From: Pigmentiphaga sp. NML030171
GTDB lineage: Bacteria; Pseudomonadota; Gammaproteobacteria; Burkholderiales; Burkholderiaceae_B
Reading direction: 5' to 3'
Assembly (NCBI RefSeq): GCF_002188635.1
Contig: NZ_NINX01000015.1
Location: 266,156 to 330,155, forward strand
DNA length: 64,000 bases
Position 1 is the first letter of the stretch, and each line of letters starts with the position of its first letter. Shown piece after piece: positions 46,247 through 54,252 of the stretch. The notes under the pieces are model-generated. The model ran no database searches. It was not told the DNA's origin and saw nothing but the letters and a program-made list of their open reading frames with translations. The translations under genes and the position numbers were made by a program.

Positions 46247-46621
46247 ATGAAAACCGCCCTCGCGCTGCTGCTGGCCGTCTTCTCCACCGCCTCCCTGGCC
46301 AAGCTGCCCCCACCCAGCCCCGAGGCCCAGGCCAAGGCGGCCGAGGCGGCCGCCCGCACGGCCTGGGCCGCCAAGGTCGACGGCTACAAGCTCTGCCAGG
46401 CGCAGGACAAGGCCGCGGCCGCCTATTTCGCCAGCGCGCGCGCCGCCGGCAAGCCCGTCCACGCATCCGCGTCCACGCCGCCCTGCGCCGATCCGGGCCC
46501 GTTCGTCTACACGCCGCCCGAGGCCAAGCCGCTGGAAGCCGCGGGCGCGCACTCGCCGTCGGAAACGGCCAAGGCGCCGCACAATTCCGCGGCGCCCGAC
46601 GCCGCCACGCCCAAACAGTGA
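46247..46621 (+). CDS. Small exported Ala-rich protein in the FDH operon
   Basis: 124 residues. The signal peptide MKTALALLLAVFSTASLA is cleaved near residue 18. The mature part is Ala/Pro-rich with KAAEAAARTAWAAKVDGYKL and two Cys (YKLCQAQ, TPPCADPGPF) that could form a disulfide in the periplasm. It sits between the gamma subunit and fdhD and overlaps the fdhD start by 4 bases. No known function; the conserved place suggests a formate dehydrogenase accessory. Confidence 0.78.
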   Translation: MKTALALLLAVFSTASLAKLPPPSPEAQAKAAEAAARTAWAAKVDGYKLCQAQDKAAAAYFASARAAGKPVHASASTPPCADPGPFVYTPPEAKPLEAAGAHSPSETAKAPHNSAAPDAATPKQ

Positions 46622-47499
46622 CCGCATCGCCCCGCCACCGTCCTTTCCTGACCGATGCCCGTGCCCCGCTGACGCGCGAGATCGCCGTCGTCAACGAACA
46701 CGGCATACGCGATACGGTTTCCATCCCGGCCGAGCGCTCGCTGACCGTCTACGTCGACAAGCGTGAACTGGTCACGCTGATGACCCTGGGCGCCATGCCC
46801 GAACTGCTGGTGCTGGGCTATCTGCGCAACCAGCGCCTGGTGCGTTCGATAGACGAGGTCGAGGCGGTCACGGTCGATTGGGAAGTCCAGGCGGCGGCCG
46901 TGCAGACACGCGACGGCATCCAGGACCTGGAAGCCCGCACCTCCCAGCGCGTGGTCACCACCGGCTGCGGCCAGGGCAGCGTCTTCGGCGGGCTGATGGA
47001 CGAGATCGACGACATCCGCCTGCCCGGCGACGCGCGTCTCACCCAGGGCCAGCTCTACGGCCTGCTGGATGCCATAAGGCTGCAGGAAACCACCTACAAG
47101 TCCGCCGGCTCCGTGCACGGGTGCGCGTTGTTCCAGGGCGAGCGCATGCTGATGTTCGTCGAGGACGTGGGGCGCCACAACGCCATCGACACCATCGCCG
47201 GATGGATGTGGCTGCAGGACCCGGCCCGGATGGCGGGCGACGACAAGGTGTTCTACACCACGGGGCGGCTCACCAGCGAAATGATCATCAAGGCGGCGCA
47301 GATGGGCATCCCCATCGTCGTCTCGCGCAGCGGCATCACGCAGATGGGTTTCGAACTGGCCGAGCGGCTGGGCCTGTGCGCGATCGGCCGCGCCACCAAC
47401 AAGCATTTCCTCTGCTATACGGCGCCCTGGCGGCTGGTCCTGCAGCCGGAACTGGCCACCGCGCCCCGCCCGGTTCGAGCCGCGCCGCAGGACGCCTGA
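46618..47499 (+). CDS. fdhD: Formate dehydrogenase accessory sulfurtransferase FdhD
   Basis: 293 residues. FdhD takes sulfur from IscS and sulfurates the molybdenum cofactor of formate dehydrogenases. VVTTGCGQGSVFGGLMDEID (about 116-135) is the core, with a single Cys where E. coli FdhD has CxxC. ALFQGERMLMFVEDVGRHNA (about 170-189) and IIKAAQMGIPIVVSRSGITQ are also conserved. The start is GTG, overlapping the upstream stop as GTGA. It is the last gene of the FDH operon. Confidence 0.95.
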   Translation: MTASPRHRPFLTDARAPLTREIAVVNEHGIRDTVSIPAERSLTVYVDKRELVTLMTLGAMPELLVLGYLRNQRLVRSIDEVEAVTVDWEVQAAAVQTRDGIQDLEARTSQRVVTTGCGQGSVFGGLMDEIDDIRLPGDARLTQGQLYGLLDAIRLQETTYKSAGSVHGCALFQGERMLMFVEDVGRHNAIDTIAGWMWLQDPARMAGDDKVFYTTGRLTSEMIIKAAQMGIPIVVSRSGITQMGFELAERLGLCAIGRATNKHFLCYTAPWRLVLQPELATAPRPVRAAPQDA

Positions 47500-47509
47500 C
47501 CGGACCGCC

Positions 47510-48619
47510 TCAGCCGCGCTTGCCGGCCTTGGGCGTGCGGAAATTCCACCAGGGCAGCACGCGCCGCATCGACAGCACCTCGCCGCTTTGCTGCGGCCGG
47601 TACCCCGGCATGGCCGCCAGCCTGCGCTGCCAGGCCTCGCTGCGCAGGATGCCCAGCAAGGCTTGCGTGGACGGCAGTTCCAGCGTGGACTTCAGGCACA
47701 CCAGGAAATAGTTTTCGGACACCAGCGGAATGAAATCCAGCCGGCTGGCCCGGGCGGCGACCTCGATGCCCAGGCCCGCGTCCGCGGCGCCCGAGGCGAC
47801 CGCGTGCGCCACCGCCGTGTGCGACGGCTCGGTATGGGCGTAGCCCTGGATGGCCGACGGCGGCAAGGCCTGCCTGGCCAGCAGTTCATCCAGCAGCACG
47901 CGCGTGCCCGTGCCCAGCGGGCGATTCACGAAACGCACGTCGGGCCGCGCGAGATCGGCCAGCGAGGCGATGCCCAGCGGGTTGCCCCGCGCCACCATCA
48001 GCCCCTGGCTGCGTCGCGCGAAGCCGATGATCTTGTGCTGGCCGGGTTCGAGCAGCGGCTTGTAGGTGCGCTCGGCCAGCGAGCCCGGCGGAGAATCGGC
48101 GGGGGCATGAAAGCCCGCCATCACGCACCGGCCTTCGTTCAAGGCCTTGATCGCGTCGACGCTGCCGGTGAAGCGTATGTCCAGGTGCAGCTTGTCGCTG
48201 GCCACGGCGTGCTCGCGCAGCGACGCCAGCGCGTCGTCGTGGCTGGCATGCAGGGCGACCACGTGGGCCGCGTCGTCGAAAGCGACCGCGAAGGCCCGCT
48301 CCAGGTCGGCATACAGGGCGCCGATCTGCGGCGCCAGCCGCGCCTGCGCCTGCCGCTCGGCCCACAGCAGCTTGTTGCCGAATTCGGTCAGCCGCGCGGG
48401 CTGGCCCTTGTCCCAGACCACCAGCGCGTGTCCGAGCTGTTTCTCCCAGCGTTTGAGTTCGCCCCATACGTGGCGATAGGACAGGTCCAGGGCCTTGGCG
48501 GCGGCCGAGATCGAGCCCTGTTCGCGGATGGCATGCAGCAGGTCCATCAGCGGATTGCGGATGGAGGCGGCATGGGCGCGCGGTACGCCAAAGGTATAGG
48601 AAAGCTCGATCTGATGCAC
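47510..48619 (-). CDS. ModE-like HTH regulator fused to a periplasmic-binding-like domain
   Basis: 369 residues, cytosolic. The N-terminal winged HTH (about 22-88, REQGSISAAAKALDLSYRHV then WGELKRWEKQLG) is of the ModE/LysR type. A PBP-like domain follows from about 115 to 345, including LGTGTRVLLDELLARQALPP, similar to molybdate/tungstate-binding family members. It is convergent with fdhD and divergent from tupBCA. It probably senses molybdate, tungstate or a pathway ligand and controls the transporter and fdh genes. The ligand is inferred. Confidence 0.88.
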   Translation of the reverse strand: MHQIELSYTFGVPRAHAASIRNPLMDLLHAIREQGSISAAAKALDLSYRHVWGELKRWEKQLGHALVVWDKGQPARLTEFGNKLLWAERQAQARLAPQIGALYADLERAFAVAFDDAAHVVALHASHDDALASLREHAVASDKLHLDIRFTGSVDAIKALNEGRCVMAGFHAPADSPPGSLAERTYKPLLEPGQHKIIGFARRSQGLMVARGNPLGIASLADLARPDVRFVNRPLGTGTRVLLDELLARQALPPSAIQGYAHTEPSHTAVAHAVASGAADAGLGIEVAARASRLDFIPLVSENYFLVCLKSTLELPSTQALLGILRSEAWQRRLAAMPGYRPQQSGEVLSMRRVLPWWNFRTPKAGKRG

Positions 48620-48631
48620 TGCTGGAGTATA

Positions 48632-48742
48632 GCCCCCCCCTTACGCGCTTCGCGCGTAAGGGAAGCCCACCCCCTACCCGCTTGCGCGGGCCCCCTCAAG
48701 GGGGCGAAACCGGCGGACTGGCAAAGCCAGATCCGCGGTTTC
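48632..48742. repeat. Dispersed GC-rich hairpin repeat, variant copy C, in a divergent promoter region
   Basis: Stems in order: TTACGCGC-TTC-GCGCGTAA, CCCCCT-CAA-GGGGGC, and the long imperfect GAAACCgGCGGAct-GGC-aaa-GCCagaTCCGCgGTTTC. It shares the CCCCCTTACGCGC start and overall plan of copies A and B but the main stem differs. It lies between the ModE-like gene and tupB. Confidence 0.7.
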
Positions 48743-48830
48743 CTTGGTGTGTCCGGCGCCTATGCAAACTACTTCATATCGCTTCGTCTGTTCCACTCCG
48801 TTACGCTGGGGCGGCACATTTGAAGACGGC

Positions 48831-49574
48831 ATGAACACTCTTGCGGAAAGCGCGGTCACAGCGCTGCGCCTCATCACCTCTCTCGATCCCGTCCTGCTCG
48901 ACATCGTCAGGTTGTCGCTGGCGGTCAGTGCCTGTGCCTGTCTGCTGGCCTGTGCCGCCGGGCTGCTGCTGGGGGCATGGCTGGGGGTGGCGCGATTCCC
49001 GGGACGGGGGGCCGTGCTGACGCTGCTCAACACCATGCTCGCCTTGCCCTCCGTCGTGGTGGGGCTGCTGGTCTACCTGCTGCTGTCGCGGTCGGGGCCG
49101 CTGGGCTTTCTGGGCTGGATGTTCTCGTTCCAGGCCATGGTGGTGGCGCAGTCCATCCTGGTGCTGCCGGTGGTCATGGCGTTGACGCGGCAGGTGGTCG
49201 AGGATGCCGACCGCAGCCATGGCGAGCAGTTGCGTTCGCTGGGCGCGGGCACCTTCATGCGCGGGCTGCTGCTGACCTGGGACGAGCGTTTCGCGCTGCT
49301 GACCATCCTCATCGCGGCATTCGGCCGGGCGGTCTCGGAAGTGGGCGCCGTGATGGTCGTCGGCGGCAACATCGAGGGCTACACGCGGGTCATGACGACG
49401 GCCATCGCGCTCGAGACCAGCAAGGGCGACCTGCCCCTGGCCGTGGCGCTGGGCATGGTGCTGCTGGCCGTGGTGCTGCTGCTGAACACGCTGATCTCGC
49501 TGGTGCGCCGCTGGCGCGAACGGCGCGACGCGGGCCTGTCCGCGTGGCTGCGCATGCCGGGTCCGGCCGCATGA
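48831..49574 (+). CDS. tupB: ABC transporter permease, tungstate/molybdate type (TupB-like)
   Basis: 247 residues with about five hydrophobic segments. The EAA-loop region ALTRQVVEDADRSHGEQLRS (about 110-129) and GRAVSEVGAVMVVGGNIEGY (about 165-184) match TupB/WtpB-type permeases. It overlaps the ATPase gene by 4 bases. The start at 48831 is preferred over upstream in-frame ATGs because the membrane domain begins soon after. With TupC and TupA it imports tungstate or molybdate for the formate dehydrogenase. Confidence 0.9.
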   Translation: MNTLAESAVTALRLITSLDPVLLDIVRLSLAVSACACLLACAAGLLLGAWLGVARFPGRGAVLTLLNTMLALPSVVVGLLVYLLLSRSGPLGFLGWMFSFQAMVVAQSILVLPVVMALTRQVVEDADRSHGEQLRSLGAGTFMRGLLLTWDERFALLTILIAAFGRAVSEVGAVMVVGGNIEGYTRVMTTAIALETSKGDLPLAVALGMVLLAVVLLLNTLISLVRRWRERRDAGLSAWLRMPGPAA

Positions 49575-50359
49575 AACGCGTGGCCTCGATCATGCCCCTG
49601 GACGCCGACCCGGCCCTCGCGATTCCGGCCGCGGCGGACGTGCGGGAGCCAGCCCCTGCGCCGGCCCTGTTCTCGCTGCGCGACGTCGATCTGCACTACG
49701 GGCGGGTGCGCGCGCTGCACGGGGTCGACCTGTCCATCCACGCGGGCGAGCGCGTCGCCCTGGTCGGTACGAACGGCAGCGGCAAGAGCACGCTGCTGCG
49801 CGTGCTGCACGGCCTGCTCGCCCCCACTTCGGGCACCGTCTCCTGCCTGCCGCGCAACCGGCAGGCCCTGGTGTTCCAGCGGCCGCACATGCTGCGCACC
49901 TCGGTACGGAACAACGTCGCGCTGGGACTGTGGCTGCGAGGCATGGGATGGCGCCAGGCGCGGCAGTCCGCGGTGGACGCGCTGGCGCGCGTCGACATGG
50001 CCGAACTGGCCGGCCGCAACGCCAAGGCGCTGTCCGGCGGGCAGCAGCAGCGCGTGGCGCTGGCCCAGGCCTGGGCCATGGATGCGGACGCTCTCCTGCT
50101 GGACGAACCCACCGCCAATCTCGATCCGCACGCCAAGCGCGAGGTGGAAGCCTTGATGCAGGAATTCGCGCAGCCGCGCTCGGGACGCACCATGACCATG
50201 GTGTTCAGCAGCCACAACCTGGGCCAGGTCAAGCGCCTGGCCAGCCGCGTGGTCTATCTGGAACGGGGCCGCGTGCTGGCGGACCTTCCCGTCCACGCCT
50301 TCTTCAACGGGCCGCTGCCCGAGGAAGCCGGTCTTTTCGTCAAAGGAGAAAAAATATGA
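49571..50359 (+). CDS. tupC: ABC transporter ATP-binding protein (TupC-like)
   Basis: 262 residues. Walker A GTNGSGKSTLL (about 64-74), signature ALSGGQQQRVALAQAWAMDA (about 155-174) and Walker B ALLLDEPTANLD (about 175-186) are intact. There is no C-terminal TOBE domain, which ModC proteins carry, supporting the Tup type. It has an N-terminal Pro/Ala extension of about 35 residues. It overlaps tupB and tupA by 4 bases each. Confidence 0.92.
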   Translation: MKRVASIMPLDADPALAIPAAADVREPAPAPALFSLRDVDLHYGRVRALHGVDLSIHAGERVALVGTNGSGKSTLLRVLHGLLAPTSGTVSCLPRNRQALVFQRPHMLRTSVRNNVALGLWLRGMGWRQARQSAVDALARVDMAELAGRNAKALSGGQQQRVALAQAWAMDADALLLDEPTANLDPHAKREVEALMQEFAQPRSGRTMTMVFSSHNLGQVKRLASRVVYLERGRVLADLPVHAFFNGPLPEEAGLFVKGEKI

Positions 50360-51180
50360 AGCTCTTCCATCGCCTGCGTCCGCTGGTCCTGGGCTGCCTG
50401 CTGCCCGCGGCCGCCGCCCTGGCCAGCCTGCCCGCGGCCGCCGACACCATCGTCATGGCCTCGACCACGTCCACCGAGCAGTCCGGCCTGTTCGCCCACC
50501 TGCTGCCGGCCTTCAAGAAGGCCAGCGGCATCGACATCAAGGTGGTCGCGCAGGGTACGGGCCAGGCGCTGGACACCGGCCGGCGCGGGGACGCCGACGT
50601 GCTGTTCGTGCACGACCAGGCCGCCGAGGAGAAATTCATCGCCGAGGGCTACGGCGTCAAGCGCTACCCGGTCATGTACAACGACTTCGTGCTGATCGGC
50701 CCCGCCGCCGATCCCGCCGGCGTCAAGGGCAAGGACATCGTCCAGGCGCTGAAGAAGCTGTCGGCGGCAAACGCCGAGTTCATCTCCCGCGGCGACAAGA
50801 GCGGCACGCACTCGGCCGAGCTGCGCTACTGGAAGGAAGCCGGCCTGGACGACAAGAAAGGCAGCGGCTACAAGGCCTGCGGCTGCGGCATGGGACCCGC
50901 GCTGAACATGGCGTCCTCCACCGGCGCCTACGTGCTGTCGGACCGAGGCACCTGGCTCAGCTTCAAGAACCGGGGCAAGCTGACCGTGCTCGTGGAAGGG
51001 GACGAACGCCTGTTCAACCAATATGGCGTGATGGTGGTCAATCCGGCCAAGCATCCGCACGTCAAGGCCGCGGCCGCCCAGAAGTTCGTCGACTGGGTCA
51101 TTTCCCCCGCCGGCCAGCAGACCATCGCCAGCTACAAGATCGACGGCCAGCAGTTGTTCTTCCCCAACGCCAAGCCATGA
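50356..51180 (+). CDS. tupA: Tungstate/molybdate-binding periplasmic protein (TupA-like)
   Basis: 274 residues. A signal peptide ends near LASLPAAADT (about 29). MASTTSTEQSGLFAHLLPAF (about 32-51) is the TupA anion-binding strand with its TTS motif, followed by GTGQALDTGRRGDADVLFVH. The C-terminal region has SRGDKSGTHSAELRYWKEAG. AAAGGAG precedes the ATG, which overlaps the tupC stop. A terminator follows at 51227. The choice between tungstate and molybdate cannot be made from sequence alone. Confidence 0.92.
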   Translation: MKLFHRLRPLVLGCLLPAAAALASLPAAADTIVMASTTSTEQSGLFAHLLPAFKKASGIDIKVVAQGTGQALDTGRRGDADVLFVHDQAAEEKFIAEGYGVKRYPVMYNDFVLIGPAADPAGVKGKDIVQALKKLSAANAEFISRGDKSGTHSAELRYWKEAGLDDKKGSGYKACGCGMGPALNMASSTGAYVLSDRGTWLSFKNRGKLTVLVEGDERLFNQYGVMVVNPAKHPHVKAAAAQKFVDWVISPAGQQTIASYKIDGQQLFFPNAKP

Positions 51181-51226
51181 CGGCCGGCCCGGCCCAGCCG
51201 CCGGGCCTTGCCACGCCCTCCTGCGG

Positions 51227-51252
51227 AGCGGCCTTTCCAGGCCGCTTTTTTT
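51227..51252 (+). terminator. Rho-independent terminator after tupBCA
   Basis: GCGGCCT with AGGCCGC form a 7-bp stem (8 bp including A-T at its base), with a TTCC-type loop, then TTTTTTT. It ends the transporter operon 47 bases after the stop codon. Confidence 0.9.
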
Positions 51253-51299
51253 GTCCTTCGCAAGCTGTCCCGAACGATCCGACTCTTACAACTTCCCCA

Positions 51300-51328
51300 T
51301 TGAAATAGAATTGATAATAATTATCATT
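51300..51328 (+). promoter_or_regulatory. Fur box overlapping the siderophore-receptor promoter
   Basis: TGATAAT-A-ATTATCA (51312-51326) is a perfect 7-1-7 palindrome of Fur-box type. It overlaps a promoter, TTGAAA (51300-51305) with TATCAT (51322-51327) at 16-base spacing, so iron-loaded Fur would block it. The receptor ATG is at 51366. Confidence 0.82.
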
Positions 51329-51365
51329 AAAAGATTTATTTCCACCCACGTCGGACGTCGTTCCC

Positions 51366-53468
51366 ATGCCATCCTTCTCCACCCCACTGCGCCGCGCGGG
51401 CCTGGCCGCCGCGCTGGGCGCGCTTCCCGCCGCCCTGCTCGCGCAGACCACCGAACCGGCCACCTTGCAGGAAATCCGCGTCGAAGCCACCCCCGAGCGC
51501 GAGACCGCCACCGGCCCCGTCTACGGCTACGCCGCCAGGCGCTCGGCCACGGCCACCAAGACGGACACGCCATTGCACGAGACGCCGCAGTCGGTCACCG
51601 TGGTCACGCGCGACCAGTTGACGGACCAGGGTACCACCAATCTGCAGGACGCGCTGGGCTACGCGGCCGGCGTGCGGTCCGACGCCTATGGCATCGACTC
51701 GCGCGCCGATTCGGTCCGCATACGCGGCACCGAGCCCACCCTGTACCTGGACGGCCTGCGCCAGCACTACGACTACTACACCAGCACCACCCGTATCGAA
51801 CCCTACACGCTGGAGCGCCTGGAAGTGCTGCGCGGGCCGGCCGCCATGCTGTACGGCCAGGGCAGCACCGGCGGCATCATCAACATGGTCAGCAAGCGCC
51901 CGCAGGCCGAATTCCAGGGCGAAGCGGGCATACAACTGGGCAACCGCGGCCGCAAGCAGGCGCAGGTGGACCTGACCGGGCCGCTGACGGCCGACGGACA
52001 GTGGCTGTACCGGCTCGTCGCGCTCAAGCGCGATGCCGACACCCAGGTCGATCATGTGAAGGACAACCGCAGCCTGGTCATGCCCTCGCTGACGTGGCGT
52101 CCCAGCGCATCGACCTCGCTCACGCTGCAAGGCCTGTGGCAGAAGGATGAAAGCGGCTCGACCGCGCAGTTCATGCCGTGGTCGGGCATGCGCACCGACA
52201 ACCCCAACGGCAGGATTCCCACCAGCCGCTTCATCGGCGAACCCGGCCACGACCGCTACGATTCGCGCCGCACCTCGTTCGGCTGGCTGTTCGAGCACCG
52301 CTTCAACGACCAGTGGTCCTTCAGCCAGGGCTTTCGCCATGCCAACAACAAGGTGGATTACCTGACGCATTATGCGGACTCGTTCACCGATCCGGGCGGC
52401 TGGGCCGCCGACCCGATCAACCAGCGCCGCATCGCCCGCTATGCGGACGACGCCATCACCAAGGTACGCATCGACACGCTGGACCAGCACCTGACCGGCA
52501 AGCTGCAGACCGGCATCGTGCAGCACCAGGTACTGCTGGGCTTCGACTGGACCCGCTACCGCCGCGATCGCCGCAGCGGCGCCGCAGACGGCGGCACCAT
52601 CGACGCCTACGATCCGGTCTACGGCAACTACACGCCGCCCGTGCTGACCGACGAGCCGCGCTATACGCTGCGCCAGGCGGGCCTGTACCTGCAGGACCAG
52701 ATGAAGATAGGCAAGCACTGGATCGTCGCCGCGGGCGTGCGCCACGATCGAACAACCGCCGGACTGGCGGGCAGCGCCGACGAAAAAGACAACGCCACGA
52801 CCAAGCGCCTGGGGGTGATGTACGTGGCCGACAACGGCCTGGCGCCCTACATCAACTACAGCGAATCCTTCACGCCCGTGCCGGGCACCGACAAGGACGG
52901 CGCGCGCTTCAAGCCCCTGCGCGGCGAACAGTGGGAGCTGGGCGTCAAGCATCAGTCGGCCGACGGCCGGCGGATGGCCACCGCCTCGGTCTACCAGCTC
53001 AAGGAAAAGAACCAGTTGGCGGGCGATCCGGCCAATCCGCTCTATTCCATCCAGGTGGGCGCGACCAAGACCAAAGGCCTGGAGCTCGAGTATCGCGGCG
53101 CGATCACCCGCGGCTTCGATCTGATCGCACACTACAACTACATCGACCTGGACAAGTCGCTCGAAGGCATGCCGCGCCACCAGGCCGCGGCCTGGGGCAA
53201 GTGGCGCTTCGCGCTGGGTGGCGTCAACGGCTTCGCGCTGGGAGCCGGAGTGCGCTGGATGAGCTCGTTCCGCGATGGCGTGGCCCCCACCACGCCATTG
53301 GTCACGCTGTTCGACGCCATGGTCTCGTACGAGACCGACCACTGGCGCTACGCGCTCAACCTGAACAACCTGACCGACAAGACCTACGTGGCGACGTGCC
53401 TGTCGCGCGGGGATTGCTGGTACGGCGCGCGCCGCAGCATCATCGCCAGCGCGACCTACAAGTTCTAG
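51366..53468 (+). CDS. TonB-dependent siderophore receptor (FhuA/FoxA-like)
   Basis: 700 residues. A signal peptide ends near ALLAQTTE (about 27). The plug domain (about 50-165) carries HETPQSVTVVTRDQL and GVRSDAYGIDSRADSVRIRG, and no N-terminal signalling (STN) domain is present. The 22-stranded barrel ends in the outer-membrane beta signal IIASATYKF. SRGDCWYGARR near the end is typical of hydroxamate and related siderophore receptors. The Fur box upstream shows iron control. Biosynthesis genes are absent, so it likely takes up siderophores of other organisms. Confidence 0.94.
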   Translation: MPSFSTPLRRAGLAAALGALPAALLAQTTEPATLQEIRVEATPERETATGPVYGYAARRSATATKTDTPLHETPQSVTVVTRDQLTDQGTTNLQDALGYAAGVRSDAYGIDSRADSVRIRGTEPTLYLDGLRQHYDYYTSTTRIEPYTLERLEVLRGPAAMLYGQGSTGGIINMVSKRPQAEFQGEAGIQLGNRGRKQAQVDLTGPLTADGQWLYRLVALKRDADTQVDHVKDNRSLVMPSLTWRPSASTSLTLQGLWQKDESGSTAQFMPWSGMRTDNPNGRIPTSRFIGEPGHDRYDSRRTSFGWLFEHRFNDQWSFSQGFRHANNKVDYLTHYADSFTDPGGWAADPINQRRIARYADDAITKVRIDTLDQHLTGKLQTGIVQHQVLLGFDWTRYRRDRRSGAADGGTIDAYDPVYGNYTPPVLTDEPRYTLRQAGLYLQDQMKIGKHWIVAAGVRHDRTTAGLAGSADEKDNATTKRLGVMYVADNGLAPYINYSESFTPVPGTDKDGARFKPLRGEQWELGVKHQSADGRRMATASVYQLKEKNQLAGDPANPLYSIQVGATKTKGLELEYRGAITRGFDLIAHYNYIDLDKSLEGMPRHQAAAWGKWRFALGGVNGFALGAGVRWMSSFRDGVAPTTPLVTLFDAMVSYETDHWRYALNLNNLTDKTYVATCLSRGDCWYGARRSIIASATYKF

Positions 53469-53597
53469 CCGCCGGCGCCAGCCATACCCCGCACGTATGG
53501 CTTCCAGCCGAAACCCGTCTTGGACAGGGCCGCCTCCCGCGCGGTCCAATTCTCCTCCAGAGCCACCGAGTGGCCGTTCACATTCCATGGAGGAGAA

Positions 53598-54251
53598 ATG
53601 GACCAGGACTTGCAGATCGACGACCCCTTGTTCAAGGAAAAGGGCTTCGGGCGCCGCATCGGTTTCGGGCGCCACTGCGCGCTGATCGTCGTCGACATGA
53701 TCCGCGGCTTCACGGACCCGGCGCAGCCCCTGGGCGCCGACCTGAAGCAGGCGGTGCTCGCCACCAACCGCCTCGTCGCCGCATGCCGCCGGATCGGCGC
53801 GCCCATTCATTTCTTCACGGTGGGCTACCGGGCCGACCTGTCCGACGCCGGCGTCTGGCAGCGCAAGATGGGCGGCATGGCCAGCCTGCTGGAAGGCAGC
53901 GACAACGTCCGACTCGATCCGCGCCTGGACACGGTGGATGGCGACTCCATCATGTCCAAGAAATACGCGAGCTGCTTCGCCGGCACGGACCTGGCCGCGC
54001 GCCTGGTCTCGCAAGGCGTGGATACCGTCATCGTGACGGGCTGCACCACCAGCGGCTGCGTGCGGGCGACGGTGGTGGACGCGGTGCAGAGCGGCTTCCG
54101 CCCCATCGTCGCGCCCGAAGCCGTGGGCGACCGCTCCGGCGCGGCCCATCGCCAGAGTCTGCTCGACATGGATGCGAAGTACGGCGACGTCGTCCCGCTA
54201 GACGAGGTCATCGCCCATCTTTCCCGCATCGCGCAACCGGTGGAGGCCTGA
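53598..54251 (+). CDS. Isochorismatase-fold cysteine hydrolase
   Basis: 217 residues. The catalytic Asp is in CALIVVDMIRGFTDP (Asp33) and the nucleophile is Cys154 in VTGCTTSGCVRATVVDAV. Members hydrolyse N-carbamoylsarcosine, maleamate, nicotinamide or similar amides. GGAGGAG precedes the ATG at 53598. It is followed by a Bug gene with a one-base gap, so amide or carbamoyl capture and hydrolysis is a reasonable joint role. It is not a siderophore-pathway isochorismatase, since it lacks the ArCP domain and pathway partners. Confidence 0.9.
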   Translation: MDQDLQIDDPLFKEKGFGRRIGFGRHCALIVVDMIRGFTDPAQPLGADLKQAVLATNRLVAACRRIGAPIHFFTVGYRADLSDAGVWQRKMGGMASLLEGSDNVRLDPRLDTVDGDSIMSKKYASCFAGTDLAARLVSQGVDTVIVTGCTTSGCVRATVVDAVQSGFRPIVAPEAVGDRSGAAHRQSLLDMDAKYGDVVPLDEVIAHLSRIAQPVEA

Positions 54252-54252
54252 C

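Noticed and set aside
53598..54251. Isochorismatase of siderophore synthesis
   Set aside because: It lacks the carrier domain, and no other synthesis gene is near; only the fold is shared.
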